A DNA stretch of 64,000 nt, taken from NCBI GenBank assembly GCA_977006965.1, contig OZ345372.1, forward strand, positions 2,046,001-2,110,000, written 5' to 3'. Both the position numbers and the translations under genes were made by a program. Numbering within the stretch: position 1 is the first letter of the stretch; each line of letters starts with the position of its first letter. Positions 20,118-29,912 of the stretch are shown one piece after another. The notes below the pieces were generated by a model, which was given only the letters and a program-made list of their open reading frames with translations, was not told the origin of the DNA and did not search any database. Source of the stretch: Phymatolithon calcareum (lineage: Eukaryota; Rhodophyta; Florideophyceae; Hapalidiales).

Positions 20118-20614
20118 GTTATGGTTTTATGTTACTACCTGGCCCCCCCTAAGTGAGACTGATGGCCGTGGAAAACTCGGGACGTGGATCTCTCTTGCGC
20201 ATTTGTGTAGTATTGTAGAGCGGTAAACCATCTGTCGCTGCGGAATGTGGCGAGTTCCGCGTTGCGCACTACCGAATTCGGTCCATACATATTTTTCAAG
20301 TCCTGGTTGATAGGGAAACAGTATACATTTCTACTTGTACTAGTATTGTCAGGGCAGATATGCCCGCAGACGAGGCGTAGAGCGTATCCGTTTGGAATTT
20401 TTACGTGCACGCAGGAGAAACAATATTTTCTGTTGTCTTACTGTGGGGCAGGCCTCACTTCACCTAAGCTTTCTTCGTTTTTCCCTCTTTTCGGCTTTTC
20501 TCAGCCATCATAGGCGAAGCGTCGTTAGAATAAGAGCGAGGTATCCAATAAAGCGTTAGTTAGTTGCCTCTTTCCCCCACGCCAGGGACCCCAGGTACTA
20601 CCATAAACCATAAC
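20118..20614. mobile_element. Putative ~500-bp inverted-repeat element (MITE-like)
   Basis: The left end 20118-20142 (GTTATGGTTTTATGTTACTACCTGG) is matched in reverse complement by 20591-20614, with one indel and two mismatches. Both repeats continue into C-rich or G-rich runs pointing inward. No transposase is present, and a clear target duplication was not found, so assignment to a superfamily is not possible. A 91-codon minus-strand open frame inside it (20135-20410) has no recognised family. Confidence 0.5.
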
Positions 20615-21489
20615 CGTGCATTTCAGTTTCGTATTCAGAGCTTATGTTAGACGGTACAAATCGAGTCACTGATACTGTTTTTTAGCCGGCGAATATGTCT
20701 GACCGCTTCACCTATAAAAAATTCTTACACGAATCTATCCATAAGCCTGTGGCTCGGTGCGTGGCGGCCCGTAAAGCATGTGCTAACACGGCGATTTTCT
20801 TGGAGAAATTCTTCGCGTTCAACTTGTTGTACACAAAGCTTTCACTCGTCTGCATTCCCTTTATATTCCGAAGCGTCCAGTACTCTCTTGCTGACACCAA
20901 TTGGTTACGTCCCTTACCAGTCTCTGTTTCCGTAAGAGATGCTTTTATCTAGCTTCGTATGCCAACATTACTGTCCATCAACGCCACAACGCACTTTTCC
21001 ATAGTCTCGGAGGACAGCGGCTCGAATATCTTACCGAAACAGTAGCCACTGCGTTTGCGAGTAAGAGAGCCTTTATTTTTCAACTTTGGGTTACTCCTGC
21101 GTTGCCCTACACATTCGAATGCCTTTGAAAATTGAACGAGAAGCATTGTACTCGTCTAGCGAACAATTTAGGAGCCTTGATTTACGAAATTGGGCCACAG
21201 TGTCCTCAGAACAACAAATTACACTTATGCTCCACAAATTGTCTCGAAAATGCACCTTTTGTAGCGGATCGTCCTACGTCAAAAAATATTACTTTTTTCA
21301 TTTTTTCATCAAACGCACATTCCTTATGAGGGCTTTTGAGTGCGTTGCTTTTGGAAACGAGCATTGTCAGGAACTTTAGGCTCGTTTTCTTGCAAATCGA
21401 TGCTTCGAGGTTCAAATCCTGAGTCAGCTTTTTCATAGTGCCCGTGGAAACACTAATGCGGGCACATCACAGGAGAGCCAGCAACAGGG
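20615..21489. other. Intergenic, no gene recognised
   Basis: AT-rich. Short frames only. A T-arm-like GGTTCAAATCC near 21409-21420 could not be folded into a tRNA. Confidence 0.4.
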
Positions 21490-22076
21490 GATATGTGTTG
21501 ATTTATTTTAAAAGCTCCCAAGGCCTCTCTTGAAGAGTAACAGGGCCGCTTTCGCACGATTTTCTAAGCTCACGTAGTTTGACTGTTCAGTATATCCTTG
21601 ATTCGTATTTCTCTCCCAACAAGTGCTCCAGTGAGTCGCTTACATTCATATTCAATTTCAGGACTAATCTTGGATGAAGATAGAATGCGTTGGAGCGCGA
21701 CCAGCTCAATCACGGCTGTGACACCAAAGTATGCACCAAGTACTGATTTTCTCCAAAGAGGTGCTCTATTGAATATCAGCCGTAGGCATCGCAACCGTGT
21801 AGACCTTTCTCTTACGCGGAGAACCATCGGTAGATTGTTCGAATCAGTTGGTATCTCGAGCGATCTTCCCTCTTCTTCCTCTGCCCATAACTCAATTCTT
21901 TCTTTTCGTCGCCCTTTCTTTGAGATTGAGCCCTCCTTGGGTTTGTCGAGAGCTTGCTGCAGATTTTCATATTTCTTGAGGCACTCTATGTCCTGAGAGC
22001 CAGCAACATGCAAAGTCGACTGGTCATACAGAGGAACATTGCGACGTGGGTAGCAGCGGTGGAAAACGTTGCGCAC
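21490..22076 (-). mobile_element. LINE (non-LTR retrotransposon) 3' fragment
   Basis: A 168-codon minus-strand open frame (22076-21570) is similar at protein level to the broken LINE remnants at 30.2-30.9 kb and 46.5-47.2 kb. Shared blocks include D-I-E-C-L-K-K-Y-E-N-L (there D-I-D-C-L-K-R-Y-E-D-L) and I-E-Y-E-C-K-R-L-T-x-A-L-x-G-R-E-I-R-I-K-D. The 3' flank read on the minus strand (GGGAGCTTTTAAAATAAATC) matches the 3' end of those copies and of the young LINE insertion at 47.8 kb. This is therefore a 5'-truncated C-terminal piece of a LINE ORF2. A further minus-strand frame at 22337-22080 may be an older extension, but I could not align it. Confidence 0.65.
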
Positions 22077-22862
22077 GTCTCAGACACACAGAACGACGTA
22101 ATAGCAACCTAGTGCCATCCACTTCCATAGCCAGGCACGTGGACCCGCCAACAGTAGCAAGTCAGACTCACTACTTAAAGCGAGTAGAGTCTCGCCATTC
22201 CGTGAAGCAGAAGGAAGGATCGCCTTCTTGACAGTGCCTTCAATGCCCTTCAGCGGACGTCCTGGACAAGTTATTCTCTTACCTAGTGCAGTAACGTTCA
22301 GAGCAGTTATCTTATATGAACAAAGTCCATTGGACATTTTCCTTTTTTTTCTTTGTCACTTAAATGTCATATTCCATTGTTTGTAAAAATCCCCCGTATT
22401 GGGCTCCACAAAATTTCTCTATGGCTTTCGCGCCACATATGGTTATATCGTGTATTTTTGTCGATGTGTTCCCGTCCAGAGATAGGCCACGTAAACAGCG
22501 CCTGATTAAAACTTTCATTGTTCCCTCAACTTGATGCAGCGCCAATGATTTCATCGACGAGTTTCCCGGTATGGACTATTTAGTCTATTGTATATATGAT
22601 AGCAGGCTCTCGCCGAGAGAGGGTTAAACTTTGTTCTAGCTCTGGCAAATGGCGCTACAATTTTTTCAAACCGCGAACTAGATGTGTGCTGAAAACATGG
22701 TGTGTGCTGTAAGTAATATATAGCAGAAAGATCACAGATCGATTTCGATGCTTTTGAATGGGCCAATTGCACACCATGTTTTCCGCACACTTCACTTCCC
22801 CAAGAAGCTATCATACAAAACGACACATCCGCCCGCAACAATCTGTTGCTCCACAGTGAACA
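22077..22862. other. Spacer upstream of APC5
   Basis: No gene recognised apart from the possible LINE extension on the minus strand. The promoter of APC5 is presumably in the last few hundred bases. Confidence 0.4.
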
Positions 22863-25169
22863 ATGGACCCAACCACAGCACGAAAGCATCTCACGCCCGA
22901 GCGTGCAGCCCTGGCCCTGTGCGCTTGCGCCGGACGCGTTGGCACAGTGGGGCGACCGCACACAACCATTGTGCACGGTCTGGTTGAGTTGTCAACGCGC
23001 GGCACATTCGCAACCTTCTCCTCGCTCGAGAACTCCTTCTCAAAAGTGCCATTCAAACCTGACACAAGTTCCTTCCCGGACTTTCTCTCCACCTTCAACA
23101 TTTCGCACGCCACCACAGTGGCCCATCTCCTCCGCGTGCTCATCCACGGCTGCGTGACATCCGCGCACGCTCTCTCCACCGCGCTTGAGATTCTGAATTC
23201 TCCTCTATTCCGTGCATCCACAGGCTTCCAACGCAATTCCATCGTCGATCTCTTCCTTCGCAAAACCTCCATCGCATTCTCCTCGCTCGATTTCTCCGGT
23301 CTCACCGGACTTCGCGAATCTCTCTCTGAATACGTTCAACATCCCGATTCAAACCCGTCACCCCCTGAATCCAAATTTCCGTTCCCAATTTCCATCGCTC
23401 GCACCGCCATCGCCTCACTCACAGCCGGCAGCCCCATCAAACACCCCGCTGATTTCCAAGCACTCACATCCCTGCATACATCCTCCCTCCAAAGCAGCAT
23501 CCCGCAAGGCGCCGCCCTACCGCATGCAGAATTCGCCCTGCAACTCGAGGCCGCGCGCCGTCGCGACGCCACCCTCTCCACAGACGCGCTGCACAGAGGA
23601 TTCGACCTCGTCCTCCACGCCCGCACCGGCCGTGCCACCATCCCACCAACCCCGTCCCGTCCGCGCTTTGCCTCCCGTCCTCATCTCCCCCCCTCCCCCG
23701 CCCCGCACGCGCCTGGCGAGCAGCCGCAGTACGCCGCGCTCGCACTAGCCGCGCTCAGCTCCTCCCTCGGCGACTTCCCGCGCGCCGTCGAGGCGCTCGA
23801 CGACGCCGTGCGAAACGCGCAACACAAGGCCGACGACTGGTGCCAGCAACGCGCGCTAGGCTGGCTTGTGCACACCGCGCGAGCCCCCTCCCGTCGCAGA
23901 GAGCTGCTGCGTCGTGCGGACGACCCCGTCGCGCTCGCCGAGGAGGAGCTTCGTTCGCCGCGCGCATTCGCGGCGCCAGCACAGGGCGCCTCGACGGAGT
24001 ACAGCGCTACCTCCACGCGCATGTCGCGCATTTCCGCGCGCGTCGGCGTTCCGACGGGCGATCTCCGACCGGCGGCGCTACTTGTGTCCGCCGCCGCATG
24101 GATGTCGCACGCGAGCGTCCCGACAGCGCTCTGCGTTGCGCGCGGAGCGCTCGCGGCCGCCCGCGCGGAGCATAAGTCGTCCTTCGGAACTGCGTCGCAC
24201 TGCCCGCTCTCATCCGCGGAGGCTCGTGCGCTGTGCGCAGTTGCGTCGCTCACGGCTGTGGAGGAGACGCCGGCACGTGGGATTGCCCACCTCGACCGTG
24301 CGCTGGCGAATGCGCATGAGCCGGACCACTGTCGTGAGTTTTCGGGCGAGATTTCCAGTCCGTTTCCGGAACTTGACACCATACGCCGCACAAGGGCTTG
24401 GCTCTCCTTCAAGCATGCGATTGCCCGGCATGAGTTGCAAGTCGCGCGGGAACGACTGGCGGAAATCGAGGCGTTTGCGTCATGTCCCGCCGGTGCTGGC
24501 GGATGTCCATTGGCAGCGGATGAGAGACGCATTGACGCCCTGGAGGCACGAGCACTGCTGCTGCTGGCGCGAGGCGAATGCGGAGCTGCTTGTGCTGCTG
24601 CGCACGAGTTGCGGAAATTGGCGGCGTCGTCTGCATTCCCCGAACGCGTTATAGAGGGCGCGCGGCTCGCTGCCATGGCTCATTTGCGCGGTGGTGCTGG
24701 TAGTGCTGCGCTGCCGCTCGCGTTGGGGGCGGTCGCCATGAGCCGCGAGCTTGGGTTTGCTGCGGCGCATGTGTGGGTTACGCTTTTGCTTGCGGAGACT
24801 GTGTTTCAGGTCGATGGCGGGCGTGAGGCGGCTTGTGCAGCGGAGAAGATTCTCGTGCCGGTTTTGCCGAGGGCGGTTGGGGGAATGGGGAAAACGGTGC
24901 GTGGATATGCGAGGAGGTTGTTTGCGCAGGTTGTGATGGCCAAGTCGGGTTCGCCTCAGAGTGAAGAGTATGCTGAAGCAATTCGGGGACTTGAGGATGG
25001 ATTGCAGGCGTACAATGATGCGGATGATGTTGCGGGAATTCGCGATTGTTCGTATTTGTTAGCAAGAGCGAGACATGCAAGGGGAGAAGTAGCAGAGAGA
25101 GACGATATGGCCAAGTTGTTTCGGGAACATGTCAGTTGTATGCAGCAGCGCGAGATGTCATTTGTATGA
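22863..25169 (+). CDS. APC5: Anaphase-promoting complex subunit 5 (APC5)
   Basis: A 768-residue single-exon protein. The diagnostic segment is at about 289-335: Y-A-A-L-A-L-A-A-L followed by G-D-F-x-R-A-V-E-A-L-D-D-A-V-R-N-A-Q and D-W-C-Q-Q-R-A-L-G-W-L. This matches the first TPR of APC5 (Y-A-A-L-N-L-A-x-L-H...A-L-x-E-A-I-x-x-A-Q...N-D-x-x-C). Further alpha-helical TPR-like repeats run to the C-terminus, ending in L-E-D-G-L-Q-A-Y-N-D-A-D-D and A-R-A-R-H-A-R-G-E. The N-terminal part (1-170) contains the L-F-L-R-K-x-S-I-A-F-S-S-L-D-F stretch also expected in APC5. APC5 is a scaffold subunit of the APC/C ubiquitin ligase that binds APC1 and APC4. GC rises strongly in the middle (Ala/Arg-rich region, 23.6-24.3 kb), producing many long shadow frames on the other strand. 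Confidence 0.88.
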   Translation: MDPTTARKHLTPERAALALCACAGRVGTVGRPHTTIVHGLVELSTRGTFATFSSLENSFSKVPFKPDTSSFPDFLSTFNISHATTVAHLLRVLIHGCVTSAHALSTALEILNSPLFRASTGFQRNSIVDLFLRKTSIAFSSLDFSGLTGLRESLSEYVQHPDSNPSPPESKFPFPISIARTAIASLTAGSPIKHPADFQALTSLHTSSLQSSIPQGAALPHAEFALQLEAARRRDATLSTDALHRGFDLVLHARTGRATIPPTPSRPRFASRPHLPPSPAPHAPGEQPQYAALALAALSSSLGDFPRAVEALDDAVRNAQHKADDWCQQRALGWLVHTARAPSRRRELLRRADDPVALAEEELRSPRAFAAPAQGASTEYSATSTRMSRISARVGVPTGDLRPAALLVSAAAWMSHASVPTALCVARGALAAARAEHKSSFGTASHCPLSSAEARALCAVASLTAVEETPARGIAHLDRALANAHEPDHCREFSGEISSPFPELDTIRRTRAWLSFKHAIARHELQVARERLAEIEAFASCPAGAGGCPLAADERRIDALEARALLLLARGECGAACAAAHELRKLAASSAFPERVIEGARLAAMAHLRGGAGSAALPLALGAVAMSRELGFAAAHVWVTLLLAETVFQVDGGREAACAAEKILVPVLPRAVGGMGKTVRGYARRLFAQVVMAKSGSPQSEEYAEAIRGLEDGLQAYNDADDVAGIRDCSYLLARARHARGEVAERDDMAKLFREHVSCMQQREMSFV

Positions 25170-25395
25170 CAAGGTATGGGGGAGATAGTAGCTTGTCAGG
25201 CTGCAGATCTGTGGAAAGAATGTTTATGTTAGCCTAGCACGATACAACCTCGACGACAAGAGGGCGTTTAGAAAAGAAAGATTTGAGATGTAGGGGCCTC
25301 GCTGAAGCGGAATTTGGAGAAGATGAAGCCAACGAAAAATGCGGAAGGAAAAATGTGAATCGAAAACGGGACATGACATCAACGGAAAGAGAGGG
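25170..25395. other. Convergent spacer
   Basis: Short region between the stop codons of APC5 and the RCC1-repeat gene. It must carry both 3' ends. Confidence 0.6.
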
Positions 25396-26940
25396 CTATG
25401 CCATAGCCAAAATATCAGCGAGTGCTTTTTCACGGACTTCTTTTTCACGTTCCAAAATTTTGAAGCAATTTTCCTTCTTCTCCTTGTAAGTCTCCAAGAG
25501 CGGTGCAAGTCTCTCGTTTGCATCCAGAAGAGTTTTCTTCGCAGCCGCCGTCTGTTCATCGACAGCATCTCCCTTCCCTTTTGTACGGATTGCAGAAACA
25601 GGACGCATCGTACCTATCGAATTAGTGGCGCGCACAGGTTCCGCGACCTGCATCCATAGAATGCAGTGAAAATGCGCACACGCCACACTCGCAACTCTCG
25701 CAGATGAGTTAATGATGACTTGCACAGGCAGAGCGCTCTTCCCGTTCCCATTGTTACCCAGCTGTCCATAGGTATTATTTCCCCATGCAAAAACTTCCCG
25801 ACTGGAGGTCATGACCATGGTGAAGTTGTGACCGCACTTGACGTCGACAATCGCCTTACCCACAAGATTCTCCACCAGTTTTGGACGTGCTGCATCGCGA
25901 TACGTCCCGTGTCCGCATTGCCCGTCACTTCCACAACCCCATGTATACACCGAGCCCGTATTGGTCACCGCGGCTGAATGGCGGTCGCCACTTGAAATAA
26001 CAGTGACGACAAGACCATCCAACCCTGCAATAAGACTCGGAGAAAGTAGAGTGTCCCCCTTGCGGCCACATCCGAGCTGACCAAACTCATTCGAACCCCA
26101 GCCGAACACACGTCCGTCGCGAGTGACTGCAAACGAATGGCGATCCCCGCACGATAGTGACACTACCCCCTGTCCAGAAAGTTGCGGAATAACAGTTGGC
26201 AGTTCACGGTCATGAATGTCACCCAGGCCGAGCTGGCCGTGTGCCCCCCATCCCCAAGACCATACCTCATCACTTTCCGTCAACACAAGGTTATTATGGT
26301 AACCAGCCGTAACCGACACAGCCTTATGCTGCAAAAGAGCCTCGACACAAGCGGGCTGTGCTCGAATTTTTTCATCACCGTGTCCCAAACGTCCATTCTT
26401 TCCGCCGCCCCACGTGAAGACGAGACCCGACCTCGTTCGCGCGATGGTATGGTAGCGACCGCAGCAAACTTCCGCAACGGAGAGTGGATCACCGGTGACG
26501 ACCGCAGCGGCAGCCTCCGGTGCTGCAACCATACCGGCATGACCAACCGGAACGGCATCAATGCTGGGGGGAATGAGATACACTTGGGTCGGGTCGCACA
26601 TGTCGGTGCGATCACCGAGTCCGAGTTGTCCGTACTGACTGTAACCGAAGGAGAAAAGTCGGTCGTCTTCAAGCACAACGGTTGTGTGACCGCCGCCGCA
26701 TGCGGCTTGGCGCACGGCGACACCCTCGAAACCGCGTACTTTTTCGGGGACGCGCGCATCAGTGCCGACAAAAGCGCGACCTAAACGGTAGTTTTTTGCA
26801 CGTCCCCATGTCCACACCGTGCTGTCCGCGGCGGCCATGATTCCTCGTGGACTGGACTGGAAGTGCCTGAAAATCCACGGCGTAGGTTCTTTCTTTGGTT
26901 CGGGAGGAGGACCGAAGGTAGCGCGGGTGAAGGTCGTCAC
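25396..26940 (-). CDS. RCC1-repeat (seven-bladed beta-propeller) protein
   Basis: A 514-residue protein with seven RCC1 blades marked by recurring W-G/F-G-x3-x-G-(Q/R)-L-G signatures: V-W-T-W-G-R-A-K-N-Y-R-L-G, L-F-S-F-G-Y-S-Q-Y-G-Q-L-G-L-G, V-F-T-W-G-G-G-K-N-G-R-L-G-H-G, V-W-S-W-G-W-G-A-H-G-Q-L-G, V-F-G-W-G-S-N-E-F-G-Q-L-G, V-Y-T-W-G-C-G-S-D-G-Q-C-G-H-G and V-F-A-W-G-N-N-T-Y-G-Q-L-G. A C-terminal tail (about 455-514) is charged and probably coiled-coil. RCC1 propellers serve in Ran exchange, E3 ligases and other scaffolds, and nothing here decides between them. An alternative start lies at Met35, just before the first blade. The first 34 residues are not clearly a targeting peptide. Confidence 0.88.
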   Translation of the reverse strand: MTTFTRATFGPPPEPKKEPTPWIFRHFQSSPRGIMAAADSTVWTWGRAKNYRLGRAFVGTDARVPEKVRGFEGVAVRQAACGGGHTTVVLEDDRLFSFGYSQYGQLGLGDRTDMCDPTQVYLIPPSIDAVPVGHAGMVAAPEAAAAVVTGDPLSVAEVCCGRYHTIARTRSGLVFTWGGGKNGRLGHGDEKIRAQPACVEALLQHKAVSVTAGYHNNLVLTESDEVWSWGWGAHGQLGLGDIHDRELPTVIPQLSGQGVVSLSCGDRHSFAVTRDGRVFGWGSNEFGQLGCGRKGDTLLSPSLIAGLDGLVVTVISSGDRHSAAVTNTGSVYTWGCGSDGQCGHGTYRDAARPKLVENLVGKAIVDVKCGHNFTMVMTSSREVFAWGNNTYGQLGNNGNGKSALPVQVIINSSARVASVACAHFHCILWMQVAEPVRATNSIGTMRPVSAIRTKGKGDAVDEQTAAAKKTLLDANERLAPLLETYKEKKENCFKILEREKEVREKALADILAMA

Positions 26941-27177
26941 CGGTTGCTTGCAAGGACAAGCATTGATTCGCGGAAACCCCTGACTGTAAGTGGTCGATCC
27001 CCCTTCTTCATTTCGTTTGTAGATTGATAATTTAACTGTTTTTTAGCGTTGCACAGCAAGTGACAGCAATGTCATAACCGTGCAAACCGAACACATCTCT
27101 GTCCCCGGTTAAATGCAACTGGACATGGCTCTTTTCGAAGTATATCAGAAAGTTAACAGTTAACTTTCTGATATAAT
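26941..27177. other. Spacer between the RCC1-repeat gene and duplicated block A
   Basis: Contains the probable promoter of the RCC1-repeat gene and ends in a 35-bp perfect palindrome two bases before the duplication boundary. Confidence 0.5.
27141..27175. repeat. 35-bp perfect palindrome at the block A boundary
   Basis: TATATCAGAAAGTTAAC (27141-27157), a single A, then the exact reverse complement (27159-27175). The first base shared with block B (27178) is only two bases further on. This palindrome is not present at the corresponding place in block B, where the oxidoreductase gene continues upstream. Confidence 0.9.
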
Positions 27178-27589
27178 TCACGTCGGCGTTACCGCTGGCA
27201 CGGGCAGAGCTCGCACGTGGCGAGGCGGAACGTGTAACACTTATTCATGCGAATAGGTATTCTGAAGATGTGGCATTTGCGGACGAGGTGCAAGAATTGA
27301 CTCTGAAGTACCATGATTCATTTCGGATTTGTAGAGTGTTCAGTAGGGACTATGTTGAAGGAGCGCAGAAGGGAAGAGTGACGGCTTCATTGATGGAAGA
27401 AGCTTTTGAGATTAACGGAGAGCACGAAATTCGATTTCATGTCGTCGGTAACAAGAAAATGATCAAGAGTACCTGGAAAATACTATCTTAACTGGGATAC
27501 CCTCGGGGAAAGTATGCACTTTTGCAAAAAGGTGTGGGAGGTAAGCGAATTAGGGAAAACGATGTCAATGACGGGGTCATGTGATAATA
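27178..27589 (+). pseudogene. Truncated copy of the FAD/NAD(P)-oxidoreductase gene
   Basis: Corresponds to residues from about 158 onward of the intact gene at 42986-43864. It lacks the whole FAD-binding half and the start codon region. In addition, a CAA codon of the intact copy is TAA here (27489-27491), stopping the frame about 30 codons early. It is non-functional by both criteria. The remaining sequence is otherwise nearly identical to the intact copy. Confidence 0.9.
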
Positions 27590-27985
27590 CATTGAGCAAA
27601 TTTGATTCCTTTCGATCTTCGTGCTTTTTGCGAAGCGCGGAGTGCGATTCACATGGAGACAATTCGCTGGGATCAGCACATGCACAACCTTGGAGCGCGA
27701 AGGGAATGGGCACTGCTTGCGCTCCAGCATCACCTCTTCGGAGCGAGATGATAGTTTGCAGGCAAATTTGACGCGCCTCAAAATCGCAACTATCCACGTT
27801 GCATACGTCGCGTATGAACACGGTTGTCCATGCTCCGCTAATCGCGATGGAGCCTTGCAAGACGTGGTGATCCCGATGACCCCTCTGGGGTTTTGAACCT
27901 CAACCGCTTTATTGATCACTGAGTCACTGAAGGTAGACAAGAAGCACAAAGTACAAAAGGGTGGACTCTCTGCGTAAGTGACCCT

Positions 27986-28660
27986 CTAGGAATTCTCTGA
28001 AGAATCTTCCGTCCGCCCTGTTCCCATCAGAGGTTTCATCGTATCCTCACCGACCGTGGCAATAAATCCAATATCGACGTTCACATCGCGGAGGCCAGCA
28101 TCCGCAAGAGCCTTTCCAATATCATCCCTGGTGAGCCCAAAGTCATCAGGACCATTACCAGTGCGCTCCCAGTCCCATTGCACGAAAAGCCCGCCCGGTT
28201 GCAGCAGCGCTACAAGATTCTTGACGGTACCGGGATAGTCGTCGAGGAAGGCGCACACTGACGAGCAAACAATAACATCGTGCGTTCCAACTGCAGAGGG
28301 AAGTTCCGTACTAGGGTGTACGTTCGATAATCCAAGTCTGGCAATCTTGGCTCTGAGGATGTCGAGCATGGCCGTGGAGGTGTCGATGGCGTGAACGACG
28401 GCGGCGTTCGCAGCCATGCGCTCGGCCAGCAAACCGGTGCCACATCCAAAGTCGATAACGCATGCACCGTCAAGCGTCATTCCCTTGGCTTCCAGTGCCG
28501 ACTGCAGCGACTCGAAGGCAGACTTGGAGTATACCTTTACGGCTTCGTCTTCGTCCCAGCCGGCAGCACTGCTGTCCCATTCGTTCTCCTTTTCACCGTC
28601 ATTTTTCTTGGAGTCCTTACCGTCGTGTTGGGCGGCGGTCTTGTGGCCCTTGTCGCTCAT
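27986..28660 (-). CDS. Class I SAM-dependent methyltransferase, copy A
   Basis: A 224-residue protein. SAM-binding motif I is V-I-D-F-G-C-G-T-G-L-L-A-E-R (about 69-82). The acidic end of strand 2 is in H-A-I-D-T-S-T-A-M-L (about 91-100), and motif post-II/III lies around D-V-I-V-C-S-S-V-C-A-F-L-D-D-Y, followed by the L-L-Q-P-G-G-L-F loop. This is the Methyltransf_11/25 layout; the substrate cannot be read from the sequence. The N-terminal 30 residues are highly charged and probably disordered. Its twin at 44266-44940 differs at 7 residues (11 bases). Both copies keep all motifs, so both may be active. Confidence 0.85.
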   Translation of the reverse strand: MSDKGHKTAAQHDGKDSKKNDGEKENEWDSSAAGWDEDEAVKVYSKSAFESLQSALEAKGMTLDGACVIDFGCGTGLLAERMAANAAVVHAIDTSTAMLDILRAKIARLGLSNVHPSTELPSAVGTHDVIVCSSVCAFLDDYPGTVKNLVALLQPGGLFVQWDWERTGNGPDDFGLTRDDIGKALADAGLRDVNVDIGFIATVGEDTMKPLMGTGRTEDSSENS

Positions 28661-29912
28661 GAGTAGTCGTGCACCCGTCTAAAGCCGGAGTTGTGGTTGG
28701 GGAGCCTCATCGTTTCTCTGCGGTTCAAATACGCGGAATCTATACTGTATGAGGATCAAGACTCCGGAGGTTAGCACGTACTGGGAGTGTATCTCGTGAA
28801 TTCCGGTGCGATATTGCTCCACTGTGCGTGTGCCATGTGGCACCCGTTACGGAACAGGCGCTGGATAGTTCGGTGAACAGTTGTCTGAAGTTTGACCGAG
28901 TCTTTTCGCCGCCGTTCACTCCAAGTGTAACCAAGATTGTTCTTTGGGAATCTGGAAGATGAGAACCCGATCGACACGGATGCTCGCGAGGTGTTCGCTC
29001 GTAAAGGTGCACAGAAGGAAAGAAGATGTTCTCCGATGCGCTAGACGGATGATACTGAATGTTTGAGTGTATTTAGGAAACACTTCCTCAATGCAAAGAG
29101 GAAGTGGACTCTTTTCTGCCGGCAACTTAGAATAGAAAGCGATGTGCTTTTGGGGTGTCCTTTATCATTGAGTTTGCTTCAGATATCGGACCCACAGGAG
29201 TTTGTATCGGCCTCCTACTTGGTTGCATGCTTACTGCATGGCGTAAGACCCTATTTCTTTCGTCACCCTGGGCTGCAAGAGGAGATTTCCTTTAGGCATT
29301 GAGATGGTGCCACCGTACTGCTGATGTGTGAAGTTTGATTTCATTTCAAAGGAAAAACAATGCACCTGATTGCCAAGGGCATAAAAGGACCAAATAACTT
29401 CCTCCTTCCGTATACTCCATGGAAAAAGTGAGGGATTGAGAGGATAGGAAAAGAAGTTTCAAGCCTGATTCCGATTTGTACTGTCCGAGGAGTGGCCCGA
29501 CCTGGTGCCCGTTATCCAGTCCTCACTCAGCAAGACGCCAGAACAAAAGACTCGGTTACGTCAATCATCTAACATAAAAATATTTGAAACAAGCACGAGA
29601 CAGGGAATGAACCGACAAAATGGCAAAGCATCTACTGCAGTAGATATACCGAGTTGTTCAAACATATAATATAATGGAAAACAGCGGGCGCGAAATCGAG
29701 AGCCGCAGCCTTTCGTGAAGCATTTCCCATTTTAGGAGATTTAGTCTTGGCGGCAAAAGAAGCATTTTCTGTTTGAGAGAAACTTTCTCTTTGATGGAGA
29801 GGCCGTGACGTATCACGAAAGCTTTGAACTACAAAGTTTTTAAAGTGAAAGACGTAAATAATAGAGCAAGACTGCACGTGCGCGAACATCGCCTACTGTT
29901 TTACATATGGGA
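28661..29912. other. Duplicated intergenic segment without recognised gene
   Basis: Matches 44941-46190 of block B. Short frames (for example 29063-29302 +, 79 codons, also present in B with one residue change) are conserved only to the degree of the surrounding DNA, so they carry no independent evidence of coding. Confidence 0.4.

Noticed and set aside
20135-20410. 91-codon frame within the inverted-repeat element
   Set aside because: No recognisable domain and no second copy in the window.
21395-21430. Possible tRNA (GAGGTTCAAATCCTGAGTCAGC)
   Set aside because: No matching acceptor or anticodon stem upstream.
23212-24813. Long Arg/Pro/Ala-rich frames on both strands (up to 331 codons)
   Set aside because: Shadows of the GC-rich middle of APC5, with low-complexity composition and no motifs.
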